This document shows, piece after piece, positions 34,635-44,030 of a DNA stretch of 64,000 nucleotides. Position 1 is the first letter of the stretch; every line of letters starts with the position of its first letter. The position numbers and the translations under genes were made by a program. The notes under the pieces are model-generated. The model did not search any database. It was not told the DNA's origin and saw only the letters and a program-made list of their open reading frames with translations. This DNA comes from Ardenticatenaceae bacterium (GTDB taxonomy: Bacteria > Chloroflexota > Anaerolineae > Promineifilales > Promineifilaceae). Location: the NCBI GenBank assembly GCA_020634235.1, contig JACKCB010000005.1:167758-231757 (forward strand). Direction: 5' to 3'.

Positions 34635-35969
34635 TCACGAAGCAACCGTTTCGATGGCGGCGCGGACGATGGCCAGAATCTGGTCCACTTCGGCGGCACT
34701 GATAATCAAGGGCGGGGCCAGGAGCAGGCTTTCTCCTTTGGTGCGGGTGAGCAGCCCACGTTCCAGGCAGGCGGCCAGGATATTGTTGGCGATCCCGGCC
34801 GGGGTCTTCGTCTCCTTGTCGGCCACAAACTCCACCGCGGCCATCAACCCCAGGCCGCGCACATCCCCCACGCAGTCCAATTCCTGCAGCGCAGCCAGAC
34901 CAGCCAGCAACCGCTGCCCCATGGCCGCCGCCTGGGCCGGCAGCGCCTCCTGCGCCAGAATGTCCAGGTTGGCCAGGGCCACGGCGCAGCAGGTTGGGTG
35001 GCCGGAGTAGGTGTAGGCGTGCATCCAGCGTTCCGCCGGCGGGGCACTCAGAATCACGTCGCGGATCGTGTCTGAAACCTGGATGCCGCCCAGGGGCAGG
35101 TAGCCGCTGGTGATCCCTTTGGCAAAGGAGAGGATGTCGGGCTGTACCCCCCAACGATTCAGGGCGAACCAGTCACCGGTGCGGCCAAAGCCGGTAATTA
35201 CCTCGTCGGCGATGAACAGTACGCCGTACTGGTCGCAGATTTCGCGCACCCGGGGGAAGTAGTCGTCTGGCGGGACGATGACGCCGCCCGCGCCTTGCAC
35301 CGGCTCGGCAATGAAGGCGGCCACGCTGTCTGGCCCTTCGCGCAGGATGGCTTGTTCTAGTGCGCGCGCCGCCGCCTGGCCGATGCTTTCTCCCGGCCGG
35401 GTATCGCCGGCAAAACGATAGGGATATGGAGCCACAATATGCAGGAAGCCCGGCACACGCGGCTCAAACATGGGCCAGTAGGGAGTGATCCCGGTAGCGC
35501 TCATCGCCGCCAGCGTCACCCCATGATACGCATCCTGGCGGGCAATAACCTTCACCTTGTTCGGCTTGCCCAGCCGCTTCCAGTAATAGCGGGCCGTCTT
35601 GAAGGCGCTCTCATTGGCCTCGGCCCCGCCGGATGTGAAGTAGGTATAGTGCAAGTTGGGGTAGGCGAAGCCGGCCAACCGTTCGGCCAGGGCTATGGCC
35701 GGCAAATTAGACGTACCGGCATAGTTGGAGCAGTAGGCCAGCGCCGTCATCTGCTGCTGAGCGGCTGCGGCCAATTCCACCCGGCCGTGCCCCACCAGCA
35801 CATTCCACAAGCCGGCCAGCCCATCGAGAATGGGCCGGCCATCCACCGTGTACAGCCATACCCCCTCCCCACGAGCAAAAATTAGCGGCGCGGCGTGCGC
35901 CGCGGGATGCTGCAGCGGGTGCAGCATATGGGCCTGGTCGCTGGTCACAAGGTCAGTGTAAGTGGTCAT
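34635..35969 (-). CDS. Class III PLP-dependent aminotransferase (omega-amino acid type)
   Basis: A 444-residue enzyme from the ATG at 35969 (GGGAGA upstream). Motifs: YFTSGGAEANESAFKTARYY (cofactor phosphate), DAYHGVTLAAMSATG, the PLP-ring Asp in LFIADEVITGFGRTGDWFAL, and the Schiff base Lys in LSFAKGITSGYLPLGG. It is in the beta-alanine:pyruvate / aspartate aminotransferase family protein group. Substrate could be an omega-amine such as lysine or beta-alanine. It is divergent from a saccharopine dehydrogenase-like gene, which would suit lysine or other amino acid breakdown. Confidence 0.92.
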   Translation of the reverse strand: MTTYTDLVTSDQAHMLHPLQHPAAHAAPLIFARGEGVWLYTVDGRPILDGLAGLWNVLVGHGRVELAAAAQQQMTALAYCSNYAGTSNLPAIALAERLAGFAYPNLHYTYFTSGGAEANESAFKTARYYWKRLGKPNKVKVIARQDAYHGVTLAAMSATGITPYWPMFEPRVPGFLHIVAPYPYRFAGDTRPGESIGQAAARALEQAILREGPDSVAAFIAEPVQGAGGVIVPPDDYFPRVREICDQYGVLFIADEVITGFGRTGDWFALNRWGVQPDILSFAKGITSGYLPLGGIQVSDTIRDVILSAPPAERWMHAYTYSGHPTCCAVALANLDILAQEALPAQAAAMGQRLLAGLAALQELDCVGDVRGLGLMAAVEFVADKETKTPAGIANNILAACLERGLLTRTKGESLLLAPPLIISAAEVDQILAIVRAAIETVAS

Positions 35970-36059
35970 CGTTTCTCCCTGGTTTGTGCTTCGTCTTGCG
36001 TGCAGCGTGTTTCGTACTGCGTCGGGCTGTTGCCAGCAGGGCAAGTATACCCTGGCCGC

Positions 36060-36087
36060 TTGCGAGGTGGTGCAAATTGGGTAAAGT
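36060..36087 (+). promoter_or_regulatory. Possible promoter of the saccharopine dehydrogenase-like gene
   Basis: TTGCGA (36060-36065), 16 bp, TAAAGT (36082-36087), 7 nt before the ATG at 36095. Both elements are partial matches. Confidence 0.4.
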
Positions 36088-36094
36088 ACGGCCT

Positions 36095-37273
36095 ATGAAG
36101 AAGATCATGGTTTTGGGCACAGGATTGCAAGGCCGGGCGGCGCTCTATGATCTGCTGTGGCAGGCGGATGTACAGGTCGTGGCCGTGGACCTGGATGTCG
36201 CGCCGGTGGCCGCGCTGTTGGCGCAGTGGGGGGCCAGCAATATTGCCTGTGTGGCGGCCGATGCGCGCACCCCGGCCGGGATCATCCCCCTGCTTGAGCC
36301 GGGTATGGTCGTCATCCATCTACTGCCGCCGGAGTTCGGCCCCAGCCTGGCCCGGCTGGCCGTGGAACATGGCTGCCACTTCATCGACGCCTCTTACAGC
36401 CATCCCGATTTTGCCGCCCTGCATGACCTGGCCCTGGCCAACAACGTGGCCATCCTGCCCGAATTTGGCCTGGACCCCGGCATCGACCTGGTGTTGGCGG
36501 CGCGGGCCGTGGCCACCATGGATGAGGTGCATGAACTGCACAGTTACGGGGCGGGCATCCCCACGCCAGAAGCGGCCCACAACCCGCTGCACTACAAGAT
36601 CTCCTGGAGTTGGGACGGGGTGCTGGACTCCTACCACCGGCCGGCGCGGCTGCTGCGCGATGGCGCGGTGGTGGATGTGCCGCCAGACCAGTTGTTTGCG
36701 CCGGAGAACGTGCATCACCTGGAGGTTGAGGGGGTGGGCCGGCTGGAGGCGTATCCCAACGGTGATGCCATCCCTTACCTGGCCCCGCTGGGCCTGGCCG
36801 GCACGGTGCAGCAGGCGGGGCGCTACAGCATGCGCTGGCCGGGTCACTGCGCCTTCTGGTATCCGCTGGTGCAGTCCGGCTTGCTGGGTGAGGAGCCGCT
36901 GGTTGTTGGTGGGCAGCGCGTGGTGCCACGACAGCTCATTCACGACCTGCTGGCCCCACAGCTACAATATGGGCCGGAGGAAGCAGACCTGGCGATTGTG
37001 CGCGTGGATGTGCGCGGCGTGCAGCAGGGCGAGCGGCGGCGGCTGGTCTACCAGGTCATTGACCAGCGGGACCCGGTGACCGGGTTCCTGGCCATGCAGC
37101 GCACGGTGGGTTACACGGCCAGCATTGGGGCGTTGATGCTTCTGAATGGCGACATCACGGCCCGGGGGCTGCTCTCGCCGCTGCAGGATGTCCCGGCCGG
37201 GGTGCTGCTGGCCGAGTTGGAGCAGCGCGACATCTACGTGCGCCAACTGCGACTGCCCTGGCCGGATGGGTAG
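36095..37273 (+). CDS. Saccharopine dehydrogenase-like NAD(P) oxidoreductase
   Basis: A 392-residue protein starting MKKIMVLGTGLQGRAALYDL, a Rossmann GxGxxG motif. The catalytic-domain segments EHGCHFIDASYSHPDFAALH, NVAILPEFGLDPGIDLVLAA and NPLHYKISWSWDGVLDSYHR are typical of the saccharopine dehydrogenase / lysine 6-dehydrogenase group. The longer frame from 35984 crosses the divergent aminotransferase promoter and was rejected. Exact substrate open; the aminotransferase next to it suggests lysine or related amino acid metabolism. Confidence 0.88.
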   Translation: MKKIMVLGTGLQGRAALYDLLWQADVQVVAVDLDVAPVAALLAQWGASNIACVAADARTPAGIIPLLEPGMVVIHLLPPEFGPSLARLAVEHGCHFIDASYSHPDFAALHDLALANNVAILPEFGLDPGIDLVLAARAVATMDEVHELHSYGAGIPTPEAAHNPLHYKISWSWDGVLDSYHRPARLLRDGAVVDVPPDQLFAPENVHHLEVEGVGRLEAYPNGDAIPYLAPLGLAGTVQQAGRYSMRWPGHCAFWYPLVQSGLLGEEPLVVGGQRVVPRQLIHDLLAPQLQYGPEEADLAIVRVDVRGVQQGERRRLVYQVIDQRDPVTGFLAMQRTVGYTASIGALMLLNGDITARGLLSPLQDVPAGVLLAELEQRDIYVRQLRLPWPDG

Positions 37274-37280
37274 GGAGCCA

Positions 37281-38318
37281 TCACCCACCGCACAGTGCCG
37301 ACAGAAAGGCAGCGACATTCTCCCCCAGCGCGTCCAGCCGGTAGCCGCCTTCCTGAATGATGAGTGCGGGCAGTTTTAGGGCGGCGATTTCGCGGGCCAT
37401 GCGCCCGTAGCTGCCAGTATGCAGCCGGAAGCCCCCGGCCGGGTCGCCCACAAACGTATCCACCCCCAACGAGATGACCAGGACATCGGCGGCAAAGGCC
37501 GCAATTGCGGCGCAGGCGGTTTGCAGCGCCGGCCAATAGCCCGCCTCATCACAGCCTAAAGGCAGCGGCAGATTGAGGGTCGTGCCCAGCCCTGGTCCTG
37601 CGCCGCGCTCGTCGGCGTAGCCCCAGTAGTAGGGGTATTCGTCCAGCGGATCGGCATGGATGGAGCAGAAGAAGATTCCCGGCCGGGTGTAGAAGATGGC
37701 CTGGGTGCCGTTGCCGTGGTGGTAATCCACATCCAGAATGGCCACCCGCCGCCCCTGGCCGGCCAGCCACTGGGCGGCAATAGCGGCGTTGTTCAGGTAG
37801 CAGAAGCCGCCGTACATGTCGGCCGTGGCGTGGTGGCCGGGGGGACGGCAGAGGGCGTAGGCCCATGGCTGGCCGGCCTGCACCGCCGCCGCGGCCGAGA
37901 GCGCCACCTGGGCGCTCCAATAGGCCACGTCCCAGGTATGGGCAAAAATGGGGGAAGCGATGTCGAAGCAGTGCTGCCCCAGGCGGCCAAAGATGGTACG
38001 CGGCCGGCGCACCCCGGCCGGGTTCACCTGGTAGGTTTCGGGGATGACCGGCCGGGGCGCGCCCGCTTCCCTGGCCAACTGCTGGTAGGCCGTGGCCAGC
38101 AGTTCCAGCAGGGCCGGGGTGTGGACCGCCGCCAGCGGGGCCATACCCCAATCCTGCGGCGGCTGGATGGGACCCAACCCGGCGGCTTGCAAGGCATGGT
38201 GAATCAGCTCGCCGCGCCGGGCGACTTCCACGTAGTAGGCGGCGTTGCGCGGATCGTAGGTGTGCAGCCCGGCCGGGTCGTGGCGCACATGGTGGGGATC
38301 GTAAAAGATGGGCAGCAA
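37281..38318 (-). CDS. Histone deacetylase-like (AcuC/acetylpolyamine amidohydrolase) family protein
   Basis: A 345-residue zinc hydrolase. Motifs: CRPPGHHATADMYGGFCYLN (tandem catalytic His), AILDVDYHHGNGTQAIFYTR (zinc Asp and His), SLGVDTFVGDPAGGFRL (zinc Asp). Bacterial members deacetylate polyamines or acetyl-lysine. It ends 7 bp after the convergent saccharopine dehydrogenase-like gene. The start is a TTG at 38318 with a poor ribosome binding site, 13 bp after the upstream gene, so the exact start is uncertain; MLPIFYDPHHVRHDPAGLHT is the normal family N-terminus. Confidence 0.93.
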   Translation of the reverse strand: MLPIFYDPHHVRHDPAGLHTYDPRNAAYYVEVARRGELIHHALQAAGLGPIQPPQDWGMAPLAAVHTPALLELLATAYQQLAREAGAPRPVIPETYQVNPAGVRRPRTIFGRLGQHCFDIASPIFAHTWDVAYWSAQVALSAAAAVQAGQPWAYALCRPPGHHATADMYGGFCYLNNAAIAAQWLAGQGRRVAILDVDYHHGNGTQAIFYTRPGIFFCSIHADPLDEYPYYWGYADERGAGPGLGTTLNLPLPLGCDEAGYWPALQTACAAIAAFAADVLVISLGVDTFVGDPAGGFRLHTGSYGRMAREIAALKLPALIIQEGGYRLDALGENVAAFLSALCGG

Positions 38319-38331
38319 GGGGCAGTCTCTT

Positions 38332-39183
38332 TCACAGCGGGTCGCGCAGGCCGGCGACGGGCCAGGGCCAGCGGCGGCGCAGGGCGGCCAGCACCATGCT
38401 CAGCAGCAAGGCGGCACGCCAAAAGGCGACAGCGGCCATGCCATGGGCCAGCACCGCGAACAGGGGCGGGGTTTGCAGCGTGTAATAGGTCCAGCAAAGG
38501 CGCGTGGTGCCCCACAGCTCCAGGAAGTAGCCCAGGCCGCTGCCGGCGGCAAAGGTCAGCACGGCCAGGCGGTAATCGGTGGGGGTGGCCAGGAGAAAGA
38601 GGCATAGGGCCAGGGCGATGAGGGTGAAGGATTTGTCCAGGGTGGGCCAGACAAAGGAGAGCATCAGGCCGTAGAAGGCGGGGAAAATGAGCCAGTAGAG
38701 CAGCCGGTACCCGGCCGGGGGGTGGCCAGCGGTGCGCCGGCTGGCATAGCGCACCAACCGGTCAATGGTCAGGCTGGCAATGGGCCAGGCGGGGATGATC
38801 CACAGGGGCGGTCGCTCCAGCGTGTAATAGGTCCACAGCTCCGTTTGCGTCCCCCAACTTTCGATGACCAGGCCGCCCACCAACCCCACCAGCACAATGC
38901 GCCCATCGGCACGCAGGTCGGCCCCGGCCATGAGCACCAGGGTCATGAAGAGGAAGATACCCACCAGCAGCCAGTCTAGCTGCCGCCACCAGGGACCTTG
39001 CCAATCAATTTGGGCCAGGTATTCTTCGGCCAGCGGCCACCAGACGTAGGCCAGCAGGAAAATGACCAGCAGGAAGGTGCTCAGCAGTACGTAGCTGGCC
39101 CGGTTCCAGCCCAGCCGGCGGCGCAAGAAGCTGCCCGGCCGGGCATCGTTCACATCGGGGCGGGGGATGGGGTCGCGGCGCAT
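38332..39183 (-). CDS. Membrane protein with an internal duplication
   Basis: A 283-residue protein with eight or nine helices. The sequence ESWGTQTELWTYYTLERPPL recurs as ELWGTTRLCWTYYTLQTPPL about 125 residues later, each time before a further helix, so the protein arose by duplication of a four-helix unit. The acidic/Trp/Tyr motif is probably a functional site within the membrane. I cannot name the family; small-helix layout recalls carotenoid or lipid enzymes but this is speculative. Upstream of the HDAC-like gene, 13 bp apart. Confidence 0.7.
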   Translation of the reverse strand: MRRDPIPRPDVNDARPGSFLRRRLGWNRASYVLLSTFLLVIFLLAYVWWPLAEEYLAQIDWQGPWWRQLDWLLVGIFLFMTLVLMAGADLRADGRIVLVGLVGGLVIESWGTQTELWTYYTLERPPLWIIPAWPIASLTIDRLVRYASRRTAGHPPAGYRLLYWLIFPAFYGLMLSFVWPTLDKSFTLIALALCLFLLATPTDYRLAVLTFAAGSGLGYFLELWGTTRLCWTYYTLQTPPLFAVLAHGMAAVAFWRAALLLSMVLAALRRRWPWPVAGLRDPL

Positions 39184-39228
39184 GCCAAAATTGTATGGCC
39201 AGCGACCCAATTTGCAAAGGAACCAGTA

Positions 39229-40956
39229 TTAACCCGCGCCGCTGGCCCCGCCGCCGGCTGCGCCAGCCCCGGCGGCCCCGGCCGCCCCGGCCGCGCTGCC
39301 CCCGGAGGAGGATGTCGCGGCGGTCATGGCCACAAAGACGGCCATGTGGCTGCTGCCGCCATCGGCCAGGGGGTGGAACCAGCCGGGCACAGCGGTAACG
39401 CCAGCCTTTTCAAAGCGTTTGGCCCAGGCATGCAGCAGCCCGGCGGCGGCGGCATAGGGCAGATACAGCTCGAAGAGGTCCGGCCGGGTTGGTTTGGTCT
39501 TGCCTTTGGTCAGCGCTTTGAGGTGGTCAAAGAAGGCCTGCCAATGACCGGCCAACTGCAGCGCTTCGTCCGTTTTCACCGGGTAGGCACCGCCGGCGAT
39601 GAGGATTACCATGCCCAAAACAGCGAGGGCCAGGGGCACCGCCATCGCGGCCAGGCTCAGAAAGGATTGCAGGAGCGCGATGGCCACCAGCCCCACAATG
39701 CTCAGCATGAAGCCGGCAATGCCCAGGCCGATCAGCCGCTGCCGCGTGGCTTTGCGGGCCGGGCTGAGGTAGCCGGCCGCCTTGATCTCGGCCTTGAGCG
39801 GCTCTTCGAAGCGCTTCCACTGGCCGGAAGTGACCTGGCCGCTCAGTTTGGAGAGGCGGATGCTTTGGACCCGCCCCTTCTTGGTCTCGTAGAGCAGGTC
39901 GAGCAGCCCTTCTTCGTGGGGCAGCAGCCCGGCCGGGACTTCGACCAGCTTCACGACAAAGTCGCGGGATGCATACCACTTCTCTTTGGACAGCTCTTCG
40001 ATGATCAGCACGCCACGCTGCGACAGATCGAACAGCGTGCCCAGGGCCTGGTTCCAGGTGGGGCTGGCGGTGGTACTGACAAGGGTGCCGGCCAGTGCCG
40101 GGGCCAGGTTGGATGGCGGGTCGTAGACGGGGCTGGGGAATGGGCTGGTTCCCGGCCGGGCGCGCTGCCAGTAGGCGGCAAAAGCGACCAATCCGCTGGC
40201 CAACAGCAGCCCGCCCAGCAGCAGCCACAGCGGGGCAAAGCGATCCCGCTCCTGCTGCGCCGCCTGGCGGGCCTGCTCGGCGGCCTGCCAGGCGGGCGGG
40301 GCGCTGATGAGGCTGCCTGGGGTAAAGCGCAGATCAACGATCAGCGGGCTGTTGGGGGCCAGCCCTTCGCTGGTTAACAGCACGTTGTTGGTCCGCTGCA
40401 CCAGGTCGCCGCTGCCGGCAACGAGCAGCGGTGGGCTGACCAGTTGGGTCGTTTCGGGGTAGGTGATGCGGGACAGGCTGCGGCCGATCTGGTAGTCGTA
40501 GCGGTCGGGCAGAAGCTGCCAGAGGAGCCGGTCGGCATCGGTCTCCTGGCGCACAACGCCCAGCACCTGGTAGCTGAGGATGAAGCGGTGTACGGCGTCG
40601 CTGGTGGGGGGTAGGTGCCAGGTAATGCGGATGGGGTTTTGGCCGGTGATTTCGACCTGGCCGGGGCCGGTCCCGGCCGGGTAAGCATCCCCATCGACCG
40701 CGGCCGAGATATTCACAATGCCGTCGGTGAGGTCGGTGGGCAGTTCTCGGAAGACAAAGGTGAATGGACCGCCCACAAAGCGGAAGTCGATCCGCTCGTT
40801 GACGATGATAGAACCATCGGGCTGCACGGCCACATCCACGTCGAACTGGTCGGCGCTGTAGGATTTTTCGTTCTGGGCTGTGGCCGGCTGCGAGCCAATC
40901 CCCAAGAACAGGAGCAGGCCAACAAGAGCAAGACTGAGCCACAATTTGCGTTGCAT
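39229..40956 (-). CDS. DUF2207-domain membrane protein
   Basis: A 575-residue protein: signal peptide (about 1-27), the extracellular DUF2207 domain with FDVDVAVQPDGSIIVNERID and FTFVFRELPTDLTDGIVNIS, a membrane helix near residue 240, a cytoplasmic part, two helices (about 415-455), and a Gly/Ala-rich tail (SSSGGSAAGAAGAAGAGAAG), all usual for the family. Start at 40956 with GGAGG upstream. Function unknown. It follows surE after 17 bp, so it may be in its operon. Confidence 0.85.
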   Translation of the reverse strand: MQRKLWLSLALVGLLLFLGIGSQPATAQNEKSYSADQFDVDVAVQPDGSIIVNERIDFRFVGGPFTFVFRELPTDLTDGIVNISAAVDGDAYPAGTGPGQVEITGQNPIRITWHLPPTSDAVHRFILSYQVLGVVRQETDADRLLWQLLPDRYDYQIGRSLSRITYPETTQLVSPPLLVAGSGDLVQRTNNVLLTSEGLAPNSPLIVDLRFTPGSLISAPPAWQAAEQARQAAQQERDRFAPLWLLLGGLLLASGLVAFAAYWQRARPGTSPFPSPVYDPPSNLAPALAGTLVSTTASPTWNQALGTLFDLSQRGVLIIEELSKEKWYASRDFVVKLVEVPAGLLPHEEGLLDLLYETKKGRVQSIRLSKLSGQVTSGQWKRFEEPLKAEIKAAGYLSPARKATRQRLIGLGIAGFMLSIVGLVAIALLQSFLSLAAMAVPLALAVLGMVILIAGGAYPVKTDEALQLAGHWQAFFDHLKALTKGKTKPTRPDLFELYLPYAAAAGLLHAWAKRFEKAGVTAVPGWFHPLADGGSSHMAVFVAMTAATSSSGGSAAGAAGAAGAGAAGGGASGAG

Positions 40957-40973
40957 AGCTACCTCCAACAACA

Positions 40974-41744
40974 CTACAACTCACTCCACTGCCAGGTGCT
41001 TAGCTCTTGCGCGGCCGGGTAGGCGGTCATGTCTAGCTGCAGTGGCGTGATAGACACGAAGCCATCGGCGATGGCGCCAAAGTCGGTGCCTTCGTCAGGT
41101 ACGCCGGTGGGCACGTCGCCGCCAATCCAGTAGTAGCTGCGGCCGCGCGGATCCAGGCGGTGGTCCAGCGCGTCGCGATAAACACGCAAACCCAGCCGGG
41201 TAATGCGCACGCCGTTGATGGCTTCTTCTGGCAGGTTAGGAATGTTAACGTTGAGCAGCAGGTCTTTGTAAAGTCCGCGCCTGATGGCGGCTTTGACCAC
41301 GCGGTAGGCCACGTGCCCGGCCGGGATGTACTCCTCCTGTGCCGAGTTCTCATCGGAGGCCAGCGAGAAGGCAATGCCCGGTATGCCGGCGATCACTGCT
41401 TCCATGGCCGCGGTCACGGTGCCGGAGTAGGTCACGTCGTGCCCCATGTTGGCGTAAGGGTTAATGCCTGAGACGACCAGGTCCACTTTCTCATCCAGAA
41501 GGCCCAGCAGGGCCAGGGCGACGCAGTCGGAGGGTGCCCCGTCGCTGGTCAGGGCCGGGCTTTTGTCGGCTAACGTTACCTCTTTCACACGTAGAGGTCG
41601 GTGTAATGTCTTTACGTGGCCCGAGGCTGACCAGTTGCGATCGGGGGCCAGCACGCTGACTTTGCCCAGGGGGCGCATCGCCTGGGCCAGTGCCAGCAGG
41701 CCGGGGGCGGTCACACCATCATCGTTGGTTACCAAGATGTGCAT
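40974..41744 (-). CDS. surE: 5'/3'-nucleotidase SurE
   Basis: A 256-residue metal-dependent phosphatase acting on nucleoside 5'- and 3'-monophosphates. Motifs: MHILVTNDDGVTAPGLLAL (metal Asp-Asp at the N-terminus), SASGHVKTLHRPLRV, TSDGAPSDCVALAL, and LVVSGINPYANMGHDVTYSG with the metal Asn. Start at 41744 with TGGAGA upstream; the longer frame to 41870 is not similar. Its position next to the phosphate regulon on the same strand fits a phosphate-scavenging job, but no phosphate box is seen directly before it. Confidence 0.96.
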   Translation of the reverse strand: MHILVTNDDGVTAPGLLALAQAMRPLGKVSVLAPDRNWSASGHVKTLHRPLRVKEVTLADKSPALTSDGAPSDCVALALLGLLDEKVDLVVSGINPYANMGHDVTYSGTVTAAMEAVIAGIPGIAFSLASDENSAQEEYIPAGHVAYRVVKAAIRRGLYKDLLLNVNIPNLPEEAINGVRITRLGLRVYRDALDHRLDPRGRSYYWIGGDVPTGVPDEGTDFGAIADGFVSITPLQLDMTAYPAAQELSTWQWSEL

Positions 41745-41926
41745 TGTATTGTCTCCAGGATAGCCGGTCTTGGGGGTTCTGGGGCATTTGCACCGTGGCA
41801 CCGCCAGGTGGTCCCAAGAGCCGGGATTTCTTACCGGGGCGAGACTGGTCGATGATCCAGTCTTCACCACAATCCCATAGTCTAGCCTACTGTGGCGCGA
41901 ATGGAAAACGGAGGGGGACGGGCTGG

Positions 41927-42628
41927 TTAACCTTGTTGGCTATTGCGGTAAGTGGGCGGGCTTTCTATCTCTGTGTCTAGCTCCACCATCTCCCCGGTCA
42001 CGGTAAACACTACCCGCTCGCATATGTTGATGACCCGATCGGCGGTGCGCTCCAGGTTGTGGGCGACCCACAACAGGCAGTTGGCGCAGTCCAGCGTGGC
42101 TGGGTTGGCGATCATCAGGGTCATGAGTTCGCGGTAGACCTGGTTGTAGAGGGTGTCTACGGCATCGTCCCCGGCCGGGATCGCGCGGGCCAGGTCAACA
42201 TCGCGCCGGGCGAAGGCGTGGAGGGCGCGGTGCAGCATTCCCTGGGCCAGTTGGGCCATGTGGGGGAGATCTGGCGGTGGCTTTAGCAGCTCCCGTTCAC
42301 CCAGCATCAACGTTACTTTGGCAATTCCTTTGGCGTAGTCGTTGATGCGCTCCAGTTCCGTGGCGATGTCTAGCATGGCGGCAATGGTGCGCAGGTCACC
42401 GGCAATGGGTTGTTGGGTAGCAATGAGCGCCAGGCAGTCGGCTTCGATGACCATGCGCCGTTGGTTGACCAGGCGGTCTTCGGCGATCAGGCGCTGCGCA
42501 CCAACCAGGTCACGTCGCCTAAGCAGGTCTACGGCTTCGACAATGGCGTAGGAGACGCGGTTGCCAAGCGTGAGCAGTTCGTCTTGGAGGCGCAGTATCT
42601 CCCTTTCTAATGTTTGCCTGGGTACCAC
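41927..42628 (-). CDS. phoU: Phosphate transport system regulator PhoU (copy 1)
   Basis: A 233-residue all-helical protein starting at a GTG (42628). Two PhoU repeats are seen: LEREILRLQDELLTLGNRVS, DLRTIAAMLDIATELERIND and ANCLLWVAHNLERTADRVIN with the metal-binding E/D-rich patches (ELERIND, NLERTAD). PhoU dampens PhoR kinase activity through PstB when phosphate is plentiful. A separate promoter with five phased GTTAAC-like elements lies upstream. Confidence 0.95.
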   Translation of the reverse strand: MVPRQTLEREILRLQDELLTLGNRVSYAIVEAVDLLRRRDLVGAQRLIAEDRLVNQRRMVIEADCLALIATQQPIAGDLRTIAAMLDIATELERINDYAKGIAKVTLMLGERELLKPPPDLPHMAQLAQGMLHRALHAFARRDVDLARAIPAGDDAVDTLYNQVYRELMTLMIANPATLDCANCLLWVAHNLERTADRVINICERVVFTVTGEMVELDTEIESPPTYRNSQQG

Positions 42629-42742
42629 GGCATGTCTCCCAACTGCGCCCGATAGCCCAAGGGAGAGACATGGTGCCTCTCCTTTGGGAATCGGTCAATC
42701 AAAACTTGCGAGGAGGAGGAAAAGGAGCTCTGATTGCTGGTG

Positions 42743-42781
42743 AGGATAGCGGGAACTGGTTAACGAAGGTTCAAGACTCGG

Positions 42782-42808
<27 letters not shown>
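42743..42808 (-). promoter_or_regulatory. PhoP-box array and -10 of the phoU promoter
   Basis: GTTAAC (42759), GTTCAA (42769), GTTAAG (42781), GTAAAG (42792) and GTTAAC (42803) repeat with a period of 11 bp (second copy one base off). On the minus strand TATCCT (42748-42743) lies 10 bp after the last element. The array overlaps the end of arsC. An 11-bp direct-repeat array before a -10 lacking a -35 is the arrangement of PhoP-activated promoters. Confidence 0.7.
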
Positions 42809-43240
<432 letters not shown>

Positions 43241-43311
43241 TGATGTTCCTTGAGTGGCCTGCTAATTTACCAATCAATCAATCACCCGGCCGGCGAACCA
43301 GCTCACCGGCT

Positions 43312-43998
43312 TCACAGCAGCGGTGGGGCCTCATACTCTGATTCCACTTCAATGTAGCGACCCGTTACCATATAGATCGTCCATTCACAGATATTGATCA
43401 CCCGGTCGGCCGCCCGCTCCATGTTGTGCGCGGCCCACTCCACCCGGTTGGCCAGGTCAATTGTCGTGGGGTCTTTTACCACGTGATCTATTATCGTCCG
43501 GTACGTCTCGTTGAACCAGTCGTCCACCATGTCGTCATAGGCCGGTACCTGTGCTGCCATGGCCGCATCCCGGCCGGCGTAAGCAGCCAGGGCCTGGTGC
43601 AGCATCTGGCGCGCCTGCCGGGCCATGTCGGGCAAGCGCCGCAGCAGCAGCGGTGGCACCACCTTTTCCCCAATCATCTGGTTGATCCGGCCGATGCCCT
43701 TCACGTAATCGTGAATGCGCTCCAATTCACCGGCAATCTCGATGGAGCTGGCGATGAGACGCATGTCGCCAGCCGCGGGCTGCTGGGTGGCAATCAGGCG
43801 CAGGGCGGCCGAGCCAATGGCAATGCGGCGCTCATTTACCCAACCGTCCGTGGCAATCAGCTCCTGGGAAACCTTCAGGTCACGGCGCACCAGCGCGTCT
43901 ACCGTTCTGGTTAGATTTTCTTCTACAACCGAACCCAGCTCCAGAATGTCGCTTTGCAAGGTCCGCAGTTCACTCTCAAACCTTTCTCTCAGCATCAT
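43312..43998 (-). CDS. phoU: Phosphate transport system regulator PhoU (copy 2)
   Basis: A 228-residue PhoU with both helical repeats: LQSDILELGSVVEENLTRTV, DMRLIASSIEIAGELERIHD and ANRVEWAAHNMERAADRVIN. It is about 35-40% alike to the other copy by eye and lies directly after pstB, in the usual phoU position. The two copies may signal differently or form a mixed complex. RBS AAGGAG before ATGATG. Confidence 0.95.
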   Translation of the reverse strand: MMLRERFESELRTLQSDILELGSVVEENLTRTVDALVRRDLKVSQELIATDGWVNERRIAIGSAALRLIATQQPAAGDMRLIASSIEIAGELERIHDYVKGIGRINQMIGEKVVPPLLLRRLPDMARQARQMLHQALAAYAGRDAAMAAQVPAYDDMVDDWFNETYRTIIDHVVKDPTTIDLANRVEWAAHNMERAADRVINICEWTIYMVTGRYIEVESEYEAPPLL

Positions 43999-44030
43999 CT
44001 CGCTCCTTTACCCGGCCGGGGTCACACCTT

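Noticed and set aside
35985..36060. Repeated CGTGTTTCGT-like words as a regulatory array
   Set aside because: Copies are irregular and short; nothing beyond low-complexity sequence between two divergent genes.
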